Counted from the stretch's first letter, positions 1-21,159 are shown. The stretch: DNA of 64,000 nucleotides from Pardosa pseudoannulata (GCA_032207245.1 CM063500.1:62387924-62451923), one strand, 5' to 3'. Notes: generated by a model from the sequence alone, not told the origin. Numbers and translations are program-made.

Positions 1-26
1 TATATGTATATGTATGCATATATATG

Positions 27-112
<86 letters not shown>
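1..112. repeat. CA and TA microsatellite
   Basis: (CA)n at about 31-69, then (TA)n to 112. Confidence 0.95.
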
Positions 113-117
<5 letters not shown>

Positions 118-1330
118 AAAAATAAAATTTAAAAAATTAAACATCGATGATACTCAAAATATTAAATTGATAATATTATGTTTTTAAGTTGCCTAAAATT
201 CAGAATTTTAGAAAGTTTACGAATTAAATTTTATCCTTCTTTTTTCACATTTTTCTTAATAAGTGTTACTTGTATAGTTATTGTATAAAGCTTAAAATTA
301 TTTGAGTAAAAACATTTATTAATACTATTTGTCATTTAAGAAAATATATGTCTAAATTTTCATTCTTAAATTTTCAAATTGAACTGTAAAATCTTAGTGT
401 ACGAGTTTTGCTGACTGTGTGTTAAAACATTTAGCACGACATACAAAGCTTTTAACTTTTACCAATATTTTGACAGTCAGTTTTCAGAAACGCTCTTTTT
501 CTATTTTTGGCTTTGTTAATCAATTCATTAAACGTTTAACAAAACTGTTTGTTGTGTTAATTCATTAACTGTTGACAATTAACTGTTTATAATATGTAAC
601 TCTAACTTTTTTTAATGTGCGATATTTTATATTTATTAAAACCTGTAATGGTAACTCTTTTTGTTTGCATTTAACACTCATTATCACATAAGGTTCATTA
701 CATTACATAAGTTTCGAAAGAGCTATTAACAGGTTACCTGTTTAGAAAATAATTTTATAATATTTTCATAGTTTGATTTTGGCAATTTACAGTTCAGTGG
801 AAATTTTTATCGTTTATTGCTGTGCTGTATGACCTTTAGCAATTTTTGTGCAGCTGGGAGAAATAAAAGTATTCTAAACAATAATGAAAACAAATGAAAT
901 ATTTATTGAGAAACAAACAACCTCAAAAATAAATACAATGATGCGATGTATCAGAAAACATTTCAAAAATCAAATAACCAGATATAAGCAATTGAAAAAT
1001 CTCCATAATATGAAAGGTTATCATGAAAACATTTTTAACAAGATATTTAAATCAAAATGAACCAAATTCATTTTAATTTTTCATTTAATTACATTTAAAT
1101 TTAAGTCAAAATATAAACTTTTGACAGCAATGAAAATAATTTAGTTTAATTTAGTTTCACTATTTTGAATCTCAATATTTTAAGTTCATTAGATGAACAA
1201 GTTTTTCAAAAGGCAATATGAAGTCAGGTTTAGATAGAATGTGATGATTTTTGAAATCTGGTGCGACTTTTAAAACGTACTCTGTACCCCAAAACCAAAC
1301 TATTAGAGCTCTGAAGTATCAGTAAATAAA
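113..1330. other. No feature apart from the 3' UTR and polyA signal
   Basis: AT-rich sequence; I see no gene or clear element apart from the AATAAA near 902 and the 3' UTR of the first gene. Confidence 0.5.
902..907 (-). terminator. Polyadenylation signal AATAAA, 1.4-8.1 kb gene
   Basis: AATAAA on the minus strand, about 450 nt after the stop codon, is the first canonical hexamer I found. It implies a longer 3' UTR than in the sister genes. Confidence 0.4.
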
Positions 1331-1358
1331 ATGCCCCGAAGTTAATGAAAGTGTAAAC

Positions 1359-8113
<6,755 letters not shown>

Positions 8114-8150
8114 TTTGTGAGTTGTTGTATCCTATGTTAGTGAGAACTAC

Positions 8151-8184
8151 TACCGACTGCAGGAAAATTGGCATTATATATACT
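8151..8184 (-). promoter_or_regulatory. Core promoter of the 1.4-8.1 kb cuticular gene
   Basis: On the minus strand a TATA box (TATATATAAT, 8182-8173) lies about 70 nt before the ATG at 8113. Transcription would start near 8150-8158, where GCAGTC weakly resembles the arthropod initiator. This leaves a 5' leader of about 40 nt. The start site is inferred from spacing only. Confidence 0.55.
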
Positions 8185-8789
8185 CAAAAACAAAGCCTAA
8201 CCTTAGCGACAATGAGATTAAGAGTTTAGTGGGTTTTACGTTCCAGGTCAAATATTAGCTCTCTCTTTCATATTTACTGAGACATTATTGCATAATATTA
8301 CAATTAATAGTCTCATGAATATATTAGATATACAAAGTCAGCAGATCAAGTGCTTGTTGACCGTTATTATATTCAGATTACCGGCAAAGTCGGTATACTG
8401 AAAAATATAAAACTGATCATAAATTCGGAATCAAGTCAAAGAAAGCGAGTCCCAGATTATGAGGTTCAGTAAGTCGCCATACTTCGGTTATCGGAATGAA
8501 TTTTGTTTTAAACGGATATGAATAATTTCCTTGATAAATCTGCAAATTCTGTTCAATTAAAGAGATATGGCAGGGCTAAAGTCAGGAATTTGTTTCGGCG
8601 GAGATCAAACTGGACTTAGTCCTCACCCCTACTTCCGATATTTACCTATTTTTTTTAACTAAAAAGAAAAAAAATATTAAAAACTTATAAAGAATAATGA
8701 AAAAAAATTAAATAAAAAAATAAAAAAAAATAAAAGAAATTAAGCCAATTTTACTTTATATGTTAATAGCAGGGAAAACGCTGATACGG

Positions 8790-9125
8790 TATGGAATATA
8801 TCATATTGATTCACTGAGCTCCATGTAAACTTATGAAACATTTTCGTTAGGAGAGATAGCTTTCATTTAAAGATGTATTTAAATAAATTTTGGTCTGTTA
8901 TACAGCAGAAACTCCAAAACATATCTCTAACTCCAAAACATATCAGTTTTATAGAAAAAGTGTGAAGAAAATAATTTTGATTTTAAATTAGCGAAAATTA
9001 TTACATTCTTTCAAATGCGAATAATTGACTTTCATATTCAGAAATTATAAAAACATAGCTTTAGCAAAACAAAAATATGTTTAAACTATCTGAAATTACT
9101 TGTCTACAAATGTCATAGTTTACAA
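8790..9125. repeat. Partner copy of the 7.6 kb duplicated segment
   Basis: GATTCACTGAGCTCCATGTA and CAAATGCGAATAATTGAC are direct copies of the 7.6-7.9 kb sequence. Confidence 0.75.
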
Positions 9126-10260
9126 ATTAATATTTAATATTAATAACTGTTTAAAATTAATTAAAATTTAATATTACATATGACTAAAAGTTAGGGCACA
9201 ATCTTATGTAACGTTTTAGAAAAAAAGTATAAAACAGTCTGGAGAAAAATGTTATAAATAAAAAGTAAATACAATTTTTAAAAATTGTAATTTTTATTTT
9301 AATCAAACTGGATCAAACTGGAGTGTAAACTGGACTTAGTTCCTCCCCCCTCCCTTCCGAAACTTCCCTATTTTTTACCTAAAAAAATAGTACAAACTTA
9401 TAAAGAATTTAAAATTAATATTTAATATTAATAAATGTATAAAAATGAATTAAAATTTAATATTACATATAACTAAAAGTTAGGGCACAATCTTATGTAA
9501 CATTTTAGAAAAAATGTATAAAACAGTTCGGAGAAAAATGTTATAATTAAAAAGTAGATAAAATTTTCAAAAGTTGTAATTTTTATTTTAATCAAACTGG
9601 ATCAAATTGGAGATCAAACTGGAGATCAAACTAGACTTAGTTCCCCAGTTTCCGATACTTCCCTATTTTTTTTTACCTAAAAAGAAAAAATAATAAAAAC
9701 TTAAAATTAATTTAAAATTAATATTTAATATTAATAACTGCATAAAAATTAATTAATATTTAATATTACATATAACTAAAAGTTAGGACACAATCTTATG
9801 TAACGTTTTAGAAAAAATGTATAAAATAGTTTAGAGAAAAATGTTTTAGTTAAAAAGTAGATAAAATTTTCAAAAGTTGTAACTTTTATTTTAATCAAAC
9901 TGGATCAAACTGGACTTAGTTCCCCCCCTTCCGATACTTCCCTATTTTTTTTACCTAAAAAGAAAAAAAATAGTAAAAACTTATAAAGAATTTAAAATTA
10001 ATATTTAATATTAATAACTGCTTAAAAATTAATTAAAATTTAATATTACATATAACTAAAAGTTAGGGTCTCAATCTTATGCAACGTTTTAGAAAAAAAT
10101 GTAACAGTTTGGAGAAAAATGTTACATTAGTTGTAACATTTTTATAAATTTATCCACTAAAAAATATATTTTTTTGTAGATAGATAAAATTACAAAAATA
10201 GATAAAATTTTCAAAAGTTGTGATTTTTATTTTAAATTAAAATTTTTATTAAGTATATAA
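9110..10260. repeat. Tandem repeat, about 290 bp unit, four copies
   Basis: TTAATATTTAATATTAATAA, AACTAAAAGTTAGGGCACAA and AATCAAACTGGATCAAACTG recur. A related GATCAAACTGGACTTAGTCC start lies at 8606, before the array. Confidence 0.85.
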
Positions 10261-11180
10261 CTAAAAAATTCATGTTGGAAAATATTTTTATATTTCTATG
10301 TTAAAATGTAGTACAGTAAACTTCAGAATTTCAAGGAATGAGCTTGAACTTATTAATATCTTCCTCATAACAATCTTTCATTGATTTATCATAAAACAAA
10401 CAGTTTTTCTCCTTTTAGAAGGACAATTTTGTCGTTTCAAGCAGTCTTCTTTTTCTTTTTCAGCACTACAGCCTATCCCAGACCAAGACTGTCTCTACCG
10501 ATTTTCTCCATCTGACTCTACCTGGAGAAACAGATTGCCATCGGTTGACTACCAGATCTTAAAATCACTCTCAACAGGATCAATTCACCTATTATGAAGG
10601 CCTTTCTCTTTTTCGAGTACCTTCAATCTTTGAAAAGGTCATTAATTTAGTTGAGTTTGAGTCATTATATCTAAAAAGGTGTCATTACCATCTAATATGG
10701 CTAGCTTTTAAAACCCTGGCAATATCTGGTTCCCCAAATCTATTGTAGATTTCATAATTATATTCTATAGGCATCATTTTGCTTAACTGCTCTCAAGGGA
10801 GCAGTCAAGCAAAGTTGTTTGGAGCTTAAATTTAGTTATTCAGTTGAATCTCAATAGATAGAAAATTATTTCATTTTTTAACCAACTTTTCGTATTTTAT
10901 ATTGAAATATATAATGAAATATATAAATAGAAATATATAAATAATAACCATAAGATTTTTGAAAACAAAAAATATATTTTTTAGTGGATAAATTTATAAT
11001 AGTATCGTAAATAGGAAAAATCAAATAGAAATAGTAGTATATAGTTTTAATTTTTTTGAATTATGTTATATGTAAACATTTTTACACTCAGGAATCTATG
11101 TAGTAGACAAGAACATTTGGCTTCGTTTTCCTGCATATACCGTTATTTTTGTACATACAACCAAACCATGTTGTTACATT
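10261..11180. other. Mostly featureless; possible retroelement scrap at 10.43-10.6 kb
   Basis: On the minus strand 10560-10470 reads SPGRVRWRKSVETVLVWDRL then stop, loosely like the end of a LINE polyprotein. At 10837-10915 there is an inverted match to 52290-52370. Nothing else is recognised. Confidence 0.3.
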
Positions 11181-11182
11181 AA

Positions 11183-11260
11183 CTCGTACTAGTACGGGAC
11201 CCACGCTCAAGTACCAATCGTCAGAAAACGTACTAGTACGTGTCTCGCATACAATGTGTT
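11183..11260. mobile_element. Short TTAA-flanked hairpin MITE remnant
   Basis: TTAACTCGTACTAGTACGGG on the left and, reversed, TTAACACATTGTATGCGAG then ACGTACTAGTACG on the right. The repeated CGTACTAGTACG motifs can pair. Very short, so probably internally deleted. Confidence 0.4.
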
Positions 11261-11299
11261 AATAATCAACACTCTCAGCCATACAGAACAATTGGTCTA

Positions 11300-12330
11300 A
11301 TGCCATAAGTAACATGGATAGCCATAAGTAACATACTGTTTGCTTCAATTTGTATATCACTAGTAATATTGATAACAGATCCAATGTTGTTCTGTTGTAC
11401 ATATTTAAGAGTAAAATCATTAATTTTCAAACGAAATAAGTCATAGTTTCTATGCGTTACAGCAAAAAATTTTGCTTTTGTTTCCCTTGAGTATTCTGCA
11501 AAAAGAATGGACTTCGGTGTTAACCAAGAGAAAACTAAATTTGGACTTGAGTCTGTTTCTCAACCAATAGAAGCACTTCTTAGCTATAAGTAACATAGTG
11601 TTTGTAGTAGTATTGATAACAGTTCCAATATTTTACTGTTGTACACATTTAAAAGCAAAATCATTAATTTTCAAACCAGATAAGTCATAGTTTCTCTGTA
11701 TTACAGCCAAAAATTTTCCTTTTGTTTTCCTTGAATATTCTTCGAGAAGAATGGGTCTCGGTGTTAACCAAGAGAAAACTAAATTTGGATTTGAGTCTGT
11801 TTCTCAACCAATAGAAGCACTTGTTAACCACAAGTAACATATTGTTTGCTTCTATTTTTGTATCACTAATAGTACTGATAATAATTTCAATGTTGGATTG
11901 TTGTACATATTTAAGAGTAAAATCATTAATTTTCAAACGAAATAAGTCATAGTTTCTATGCGTTACAGCAAAAAATTTTGCTTTTGTTTCCCTTGAGTGT
12001 TCTGCAAAAAAATATGGGTCTCGGTGTTAACCAAGAGAAAACTAAATTTGGACTTGAGTCTGTTTCTGAACCAGTAGAAGCACTTGTTAGCCATAAGTAA
12101 CATATTGTTTGCTTCTATTTTTGTATCCCTAGTAGTACTGATAACTGTTCCAATGTTGAATTGTTGTACATATTTAAAAGTAAAATCATTATTTTTAAAA
12201 CAAGGTAAACCATAATTTCTCTGTGTTACAGCCAAAAACTTTGCTTTTGTCTCCGTTTAGTATTTTGAAAGAAAAATGAGTTTTGGTGTTAACCAAGGGA
12301 AAGCTAAATATTTGGCTGTAACATAAACTA
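11300..12330. repeat. Tandem repeat, about 245-260 bp unit, four copies
   Basis: CATAAGTAACAT, GTACATATTTAAGAGTAAAA, GGTGTTAACCAAGAGAAAAC and TTGGACTTGAGTCTGTTTCT recur about four times. Two minus-strand frames (83 and 90 residues) come from this unit and are not taken as genes. Confidence 0.85.
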
Positions 12331-12883
12331 AGACACTTCAAGTAGTATATTTTAAAAAATAACATAGAATATACACATAAAATTTAATGACTGGCTTTGT
12401 GTATTTACTAGTGAAATTACTCATTCCCGGTAAAAACAGAATTCCTTCTGATATGCGAAGTATGGCAAATTACCGAACATCATAATTTGGGATTTGCTTT
12501 CTTTGATTAATTATGATTTCGTAAGTTCTCTTACCAGCAAAATAACTTTTTAAATATGTATATTAAAAACAAAATTTTTATATATTTTTTGTAGATCTAA
12601 GAGTATAAATGTATCTCATATGTTAAAATTAAAAAAAAATTCTAAGGACTGTTAAGAAATTTATCGCGCTCTAAAATAAAACTTAAATTTCACATTATTT
12701 GAAGCCTAATGGCGTTGGGATAGCACACCTGACACAGGTCCGAGGTTCTTGGAATGCGTTTTAACTTTTGCCAAACATAATGATAGAGGAAGAAGAAATT
12801 CTAAAAGTTAAGATTTTGTGATCTTTGCGAGATTGAAGTTTTGAATTTAAAAATATTATATAAAAAGTAAACTTATAATTTCT

Positions 12884-15800
12884 AAAACATTTGTGTAATT
12901 AGATGTAAATATCTTCGATCAACGATTGTGGGAAAAACAAGATGGTACAGGATTTTGTTATTTTATTATATTTCATCCAGAAAAATAAAAAACTATTAAC
13001 AATATTTTCCATTTAATTATTCATTAGAAAAATTAATCAGACAATAATTGTCTCTACAGTATCTGCACGTTCAAAATATACGCAAATAATTTTTTTTTAA
13101 ATTATGAAAAAATTTATCTACAAATATGTGGAAAGAATCAGGCAATATTTTATATTTACCACTATTATATAAAAAGAAAACATTTGTGTAATTAGATGTA
13201 AATATCTTCGATCAACGATTGTGGGAAAAACAAGAGGGTACAGGATTTTGTTATTTTATTATATTTCATTCAGAAAAATAAAAAACTATTAATAATATTT
13301 TCCATTTAATTATTCATTAGAAAAATTAATGAGACAATAATTGTCTCTACAGTATCTGCACGTTCAAAATATATGCAAATAAATTTTTTTTAAAAATTAT
13401 GAAAAAATTTATCTACAAATATGTGGAAAGAATCAGGCAATATTTTATATTTACCACTATTATATAAAAAGAAAACATTTGTGTAATTAGATGTAAATAT
13501 CTTCGATCAACGATTGTGGGAAAAACAAGAGGGTACAGGATTTTGTTATTTTATTATATTTCATTCAGAAAAATAAAAAACTATTAATAATATTTTCCAT
13601 TTAATTATTCATTAGAAAAATTAATGAGACAATAATTGTCTCTACAGTATCTGCACGTTCAAAATATATGCAAATAAATTTTTTTAAAAATTATGAAAAA
13701 ATTTATCTACAAATATGTGGAAAGAATCAGGCAATATTTTATATTTACCACTATTATATAAAAAGAAAACATTTGTGTAATTAGATGTAAATATCTTCAA
13801 TCAACGATTGTGGGAAAAACAAGATGGTACAGGATTTTGTTATTTTATTATATTTCATCCAGAAAAATAAAAAACTATTAACAATATTTTCCATTTAATT
13901 ATTCATTAGAAAAATTAATCAGACAATAATTGTCTCTACAGTATCTGCACGTTTAAAATATACGCAAATAATTTTTTTTTAAATTTTTAAAAAATTTATC
14001 TACAAATATGTGGAAAGAATCAGGCAATATTTTATATTTACCACTATTATATAAAAAAGAAAACATTTGTGTAATTAGATGTAAATATCTTCGATCAACG
14101 ATTGTGGGAAAAACAAGATGGTACAGGATTTTGTTATTTTATTATATTTCATCCAGAAAAATAAAAAACTATTAACAATATTTTCCATTTAATTATTCAT
14201 TAGAAAAATTAATCAGACAATAATTGTCTCTACAGTATCTGCACGTTCAAAATATACGCAAATAATTTTTTTTTAAATTATGAAAAAATTTATCTACAAA
14301 TATGTGGAAAGAATCAGGCAATATTTTATATTTACCACTATTATATAAAAAGAAAACATTTGTGTAATTAGATGTAAATATCTTCGATCAACGATTGTGG
14401 GAAAAACAAGATGGTACAGGATTTTGTTATTTTATTATATTTCATTCAGAAAAATAAAAAACTATTAATAATATTTTCCATTTAATTATTCATTAGAAAA
14501 ATTAATCAGACAATAATTGTCTCTACAGTATCTGCACGTTCAAAATATATGCAAATAAATTTTTTTAAAAATTATGAAAAAATTTATCTACAAATATGTG
14601 GAAAGAATCAGGCAATATTTTATATTTACCACTATTATATAAAAAGAAAACATTTGTGTAATTAGATGTAAATATCTTCAATCAACGATTGTGGGAAAAA
14701 CAAGATGGTACAGGATTTTGTTATTTTATTATATTTCATCCAGAAAAATAAAAAACTATTAACAATATTTTCCATTTAATTATTCATTAGAAAAATTAAT
14801 CAGACAATAATTGTCTCTACAGTATCTGCACGTTCAAAATATACGCAAATAATTTTTTTTTAAATTATGAAAAAATTTATCTACAAATATGTGGAAAGAA
14901 TCAGGCAATATTTTATATTTACCACTATTATATAAAAAGAAAACATTTGTGTAATTAGATGTAAATATCTTCGATCAACGATTGTGGGAAAAACAAGATG
15001 GTACAGGATTTTGTTATTTTATTATATTTCATTCAGAAAAATAAAAAACTATTAATAATATTTTCCATTTAATTATTCATTAGAAAAATTAATGAGACAA
15101 TAATTGTCTCTACAGTATCTGCACGTTCAAAATATATGCAAATAAATTTTTTTTAAAAATTATGAAAAAATTTATCTACAAATATGTGGAAAGAATCAGG
15201 CAATATTTTATATTTACCACTATTATATAAAAAAGAAAACATTTGTGTAATTAGATGTAAATATCTTCGATCAACGATTGTGGGAAAAACAAGATGGTAC
15301 AGGATTTTGTTATTTTATTATATTTCATTCAGAAAAATAAAAAACTATTAATAATATTTTCCATTTAATTATTCATTAGAAAAATTAATCAGACAATAAT
15401 TGTCTCTACAGTATCTGCACGTTCAAAATATATGCAAATAAATTTTTTTTAAAAATTATGAAAAAATTTATCTACAAATATGTGGAAAGAATCAGGCAAT
15501 ATTTTATATTTACCACTATTATATAAAAAGAAAACATTTGTGTAATTAGATGTAAATATCTTCAATCAACGATTGTGGGAAAAACAAGATGGTACAGGAT
15601 TTTGTTATTTTATTATATTTCATTCAGAAAAATAAAAAACTATTAATAATATTTTCCATTTAATTATTCATTAGAAAAATTAATGAGACAATAATTGTCT
15701 CTACAGTATCTGCACGTTCAAAATATATGCAAATAAATTTTTTTTTAAAAATTATGAAAAAATTTATCTACAAATATGTGGAAAGAATCAGGCAATATTT

Positions 15801-18180
15801 TATATTTACCACTATTATATAAAAAGAAAACATTTGTGTAATTAGATGTAAATATCTTCGATCAACGATTGTGGGAAAAACAAGATGGTACAGGATTTTG
15901 TTATTTTATTATATTTCATTCAGAAACATAAAAAACTATTAACAATATTTTCCATTTTTTTATTCATTAGAAAAATTAATCAGACAATAATTGTCTCTAC
16001 AGTATCTGCACGTTCAAAATATATGCAAATAAATTTTTTTTAAAAATTATGAAAAAATTTATCTACAAATATGTGGAAAGAATCAGGCAATATTTTATAT
16101 TTACCACTATTATATAAAAAGAAAACATTTGTGTAATTAGATGTAAATATCTTCGATCAACGATTGTGGGAAAAACAAGATGGTACAGGATTTTGTTATT
16201 TTATTATATTTCATTCAGAAAAATAAAAAACTATTAATAATATTTTCCATTTAATTATTCATTAGAAAAATTAATGAGACAATAATTGTCTCTACAGTAT
16301 CTGCACGTTCAAAATATATGCAAATAAATTTTTTTTAAAAATTATGAAAAAATTTATCTACAAATATGTGGAAAGAATCAGGCAATATTTTATATTTACC
16401 ACTATTATATAAAAAGAAAACATTTGTGTAATTAGATGTAAATATCTTCGATCAACGATTGTGGGAAAAACAAGATGGTACAGGATTTTGTATTTTATTA
16501 TATTTCATTCAGAAAAAATAAAAAACTATTAATAATATTTTCCATTTTTATTCATTAGAAAAATTAATCAGACAATAATTGTCTCTACAGTATCTGCACG
16601 TTCAAAATATATGCAAATAAATTTTTTTAAAAATTATGAAAAAATTTATCTACAAATATGTGGAAAGAATCAGGCAATATTTTATATTTACCACTATTAT
16701 ATAAAAAGAAAACATTTGTGTAATTAGATGTAAATATCTTCGATCAACGATTGTGGGAAAAACAAGATGGTACAGGATTTTGTTATTTTATTATATTTCA
16801 TTCAGAAAAATAAAAAACTATTAATAATATTTTCCATTTAATTATTCATTAGAAAAATTAATCAGACAATAATTGTCTCTACAGTATCTGCATGTTCAAA
16901 ATATACGCAAATAAATTTTTTTTTTAAATTATGAAAAAATTTATCTACAAATATGTGGAAAGAATCAGGCAATATTTTATACTTACCACTATTATATAAA
17001 AAGAAAACATTTGTGTAATTAGATGTAAATATCTTCGATCAACGATTGTGGGAAAAACAAAATGGTACAGGATTTTGTTATTTTATTATATTTCATTCAG
17101 AAAAATAAAACTATTAATAATATTTTCCATTTAATTATTCATTAGAAAAATTAATCAGACAATAATTGTCTCTACAGTATCTGCACGTTCAAAATATATG
17201 CAAATAAATTTTTTTAAAAATTATGAAAAAATTTATCTACAAATATGTGGAAAGAATCAGGCAATATTTTATATTTACCACTATTATATAAAAAGAAAAC
17301 ATTGTGTAATTAGATGTAAATATCTTCAATCAACGATTGTGGGAAAAACAAGATGGTACAGGATTTTGTTATTTTATTATATTTCATTCAGAAAAATAAA
17401 AAACTATTAATAATATTTTCCATTTAATTATTCATTAGAAAAATTAATCAGACAATAATTGTCTCTACAGTATCTGCATGTTCAAAATATACGCAAATAA
17501 ATTTTTTTAAAAATTATGAAAAAAAATTTATCTACAAATATGTGGAAAGAATCAGGCAATATTTTATATTTACCACTATTATATAAAAAGAAAACATTTG
17601 TGTAATTAGATGTAAATATCTTCGATCAACGATTGTGGGAAAAACAAGATGGTACAGGATTTTGTTATTTTATTATATTTCATTCAGAAACATAAAAAAC
17701 TATTAACAATATTTTCCATTTTTTTATTCATTAGAAAAATTAATCAGACAATAATTGTCTCTACAGTATCTGCACGTTCAAAATATACGCAAATAATTTT
17801 TTTTTTTAAATTATGAAAAAATTTATCTACAAATATGTGGAAAGAATCAGGCAATATTTTATACTTACCACTATTATATAAAAAGAAAACTTATTTCTAA
17901 AACATTTGTGTAATTAGATGTAAATATCTTCGATCAACGATTGTGGGAAAAACAAGATGGTACAGGATTTTGTTATTTTATTATATTTCATTCAGAAACA
18001 TAAAAAACTATTAACAATATTTTCCATTTTATTATTCATTAGAAAAATTAATCAGACAATAATTGTCTCTACAGTATCTGCACGTTCAAAATATACGCAA
18101 ATAAATTTTTTTTTTAAATTATGAAAAAATTTATCTACAAATATGTGGAAAGAATCAGGCAATATTTTATATTTACCACT
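12884..18180. repeat. Satellite array, about 294 bp unit, 18 copies
   Basis: Each unit contains ATCTTCGATCAACGATTGTG, ACAAGATGGTACAGGATTTT, the palindromic AGACAATAATTGTCT and ATCTACAAATATGTGGAAAG. Starts step by 292-296 bp. Copies differ at a few diagnostic sites (CATCC/CATTC, AACAAT/AATAAT, CAGACAAT/GAGACAAT), and these variants are interspersed. Short open frames in it shift between units and are not coding. Confidence 0.95.
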
Positions 18181-18519
18181 AATATTCTGAGACAAAATAT
18201 AGCAATAAAAATGACTTTTTAGGGTTACATAGACCTGAGACACCGAAGAATGTAATGAAACTATATTTAAGACCAATATTAAAATTTAGAAGATATATTT
18301 CTTATAGAAGTAACAATTCAGCTTTTTTTTTTCAAACATTCTACACATTATTTTATAAAAATAGCTATAATTTCCTAATTGCTTTTAGAAACAAACTTTT
18401 ATTAATTACACTCACAATATTAAACATATTATTTGTAATCAGTTTCATGTTGTTATAATAAACACGTTTTTTTTGTTTTACGTGTTTTCTGAATAATAAA
18501 ACGTTAGAACGTCAGAAAA

Positions 18520-19525
18520 TCCTCTATATAATAATAGCTTATCTGTTCGTCTGTTCTCGAATTTATGAAGTGGTTGAACCTGGAATGGATACAGGCATCC
18601 ATATTGGATTCTTGATCAGTTAGGGTTAGCAAAATACAAAACGCGTGAAGTTTATCTTCTCCTAAACTATAGATCCGATTCTAAAATAAATTGGTATAAA
18701 TATGCTTCATATAACAGCAAAAAATACTGTCTTCTTTAAAACTTTCGAAATCCTTCCCCACGTTTTGAGCTTTTGAAGCCATTATTTCAAGCCCTATTTT
18801 CCCCGGTTAAAAGCAGGCGCTTAAATTTATCAATTTATCACATTATAAGTAGATGAAAATAACATTTTTTTTCTAGCATTATGACGCCATTCCTTTAACC
18901 ATCTCATTTAATCATTTTTTATTTAAAATTATACAAATATCGTCTGCATTATTTTCATACGTTTTATCACTGAACTTAAATATTAGGTAAATAATTTTCT
19001 TTTATATTTGGTTTAAGTACTAATAATAATTAGGTACATATGGGTTAATTTTAAATTTTATCATAGATTATTTATTGTTGCAATGAAAATTTTATCACCG
19101 GTATTAACAAGAAATTCTTTTCATAAAAGACTAGGAGTCTATTTCATGGACTAATAAATATCTAGAGTTTCAGTTATATATTTTTGAAAATTAAGAAGTC
19201 CGTTCGTTTGTGTGTTTGTTTTTTATACATAATCACACGGTTTGCAATCGATTTGCTAAATTTTGGATATCATTCATATATATCGCCAAATAATCACTGT
19301 CGATATTAAAACCTCTGCTGTCCATCCTATCACATAATATGACAAGCTAAATTAAAGTTGGAAACTAACATACAGTCAGTAAAGATAAACAATTATTGAG
19401 CGTGTACCAGATATTTCTCAGCCAAAAAACAAACTATTTTTTTTTACCTTCGTCATAGGGTACTTTGCAATTCTGGAAAATTAAAATTTTTTTCTGATCC
19501 CGTCATATGAAGGGCTATATACTAG
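18520..19525 (+). mobile_element. Helitron-like non-autonomous element, copy 1
   Basis: It starts A|TCCTCTATATAATAATAGC and ends with a short hairpin (CCCGTCATATGAAGGG) followed 10 nt later by CTAG|T. A TC start, a hairpin, a CTRR end and insertion between A and T, with no target duplication, are Helitron hallmarks. No Rep/helicase is encoded. Confidence 0.6.
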
Positions 19526-19713
19526 TATATTTATAGTTTGTGTTGCACAAAGCTTTTGCAAAATGTTTATTGCAGTCACTTAAGAATCACCAGTCTTATA
19601 AGTTGGAATTAAACTAAAAACACTAACAAAAGTCTATTTTAAAAATAAAAGCTTTAATTTAAAACTTTGTTTACAAATAAACCTTATTTAAACTAAAATT
19701 TCAGATTATTTAA

Positions 19714-20233
19714 CCCTTTAAAGAACAATGGTTTCGTAAAATATTTTTCTCGTTTTTTTAAGGTATATTAATGGTTTTTTCGGGTGTTTTTGACACTTTA
19801 AACTATTAATAAATGGTAGCATAACACGCAGTTTATTTTTCTCTGTAAAATATTAGCGTTTAAACTTCTTTCCCTGAAAAAAAAAAAAGATATTCGATTT
19901 TCCTTTGTCATGACCCCAAATAAATATACCTACCCCAAACATCACTTATAAATTGTTTAGTTAGCTATTTATCTATTACATGTAATTATGCAATAATCTT
20001 TTAATATTACTTAAATTTTAAGAATGTATTATTTTCGAACTGTAAACGGGGGTTGAGAATTTTACATTTAAATCCCATCTCCCCTCCCCCCCACCAAATT
20101 ATCGGATAGCAATATTTTTCACATATAAATACATACATATACATTTTTTTTCACATATATAAGGTTCATAGATAACATTTATAACCTATTTCTATTAAAT
20201 TGCAAAGAATTTTCCCTAGTTAATCTTAAAGGG
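19714..20233. mobile_element. piggyBac-type MITE, 520 bp, TTAA-flanked
   Basis: Termini CCCTTTAAAGAACAATGG and, reversed, CCCTTTAAGATTAACTAGGG; TTAA at 19710-19713 and 20234-20237. Confidence 0.6.
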
Positions 20234-20762
20234 TTAAATGTAACTTTAGGTTTGAACATCAAAAACAATCTCTATAAAACCTTTATTATAGACATAAAGA
20301 CAAAATAAAAACTATTTTTGAAATGTAACATGGTATGGTAGTTTATATAAATCAATAAAATAATTTCTTAATTTTTCCACCAAAAACTATCTTTTAAAAC
20401 CAGTCGGATGCCGTAATTATTTATATAATTATTATTTAATCACTCATAACTTTTTCGCTCTTTCGCCAATGTTATAGCCTGTTGAATAGAAGACTTTATT
20501 AAGTATCATTATGTAACACAAAAATTCATGACAGCAGAGCAGTCTTTTGCTTTGGATGTATCTTTTCGATACTATCGGTTTAGATATCAGCTACAGATAT
20601 CCCGGAAACACTTGACATATTTCTTAAGGCGTTTCTAGATTGTTAATGTGTCTCAAAATAAAAAGAAAATAGCGTTTTCAGCATTTTGTTAAAAATCGTT
20701 AAGGCATCTATTCAATGGATATTTTTGCTTCATATATATGCTAGCTGTATTCACATGCTTTT

Positions 20763-20814
<52 letters not shown>

Positions 20815-20855
20815 CATATATATATACATATATATATATACATATATATATATAC

Positions 20856-20890
<35 letters not shown>

Positions 20891-20945
20891 CATATATATA
20901 TACATATATATATATATACATATATATATATACATATATATATAC

Positions 20946-20997
<52 letters not shown>

Positions 20998-20999
20998 AC

Positions 21000-21087
<88 letters not shown>

Positions 21088-21094
21088 ATATATA

Positions 21095-21132
<38 letters not shown>
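20763..21132. repeat. TA/TATACA microsatellite
   Basis: About 370 bp of TA runs with interspersed CA steps. All long open frames across it are artefacts of the repeat. Confidence 0.95.
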
Positions 21133-21133
<1 letters not shown>

Positions 21134-21159
21134 TTAAACTATGCAACAAAAAAATACTC

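Noticed and set aside
11685..12235. Two minus-strand frames of 83 and 90 residues with similar sequence
   Set aside because: The similarity comes from the underlying 250-bp tandem repeat. There is no recognisable domain, start context or splice structure.
12700..12770. tRNA-like stretch GATAGCACACCTGACACAGG then GGTTCTTGG
   Set aside because: A and B boxes match poorly and no cloverleaf forms; too weak to list as a SINE.
12940..12965. CENP-B-box-like motif in the 294-bp satellite (CTTCGATCAACGATTGTGGG)
   Set aside because: Only the outer bases resemble the box, and the spacing is wrong by several bases.
17198..18458. Open frames of 67-74 residues at the end of the 294-bp satellite
   Set aside because: They follow the satellite sequence and run past its edge without motifs.
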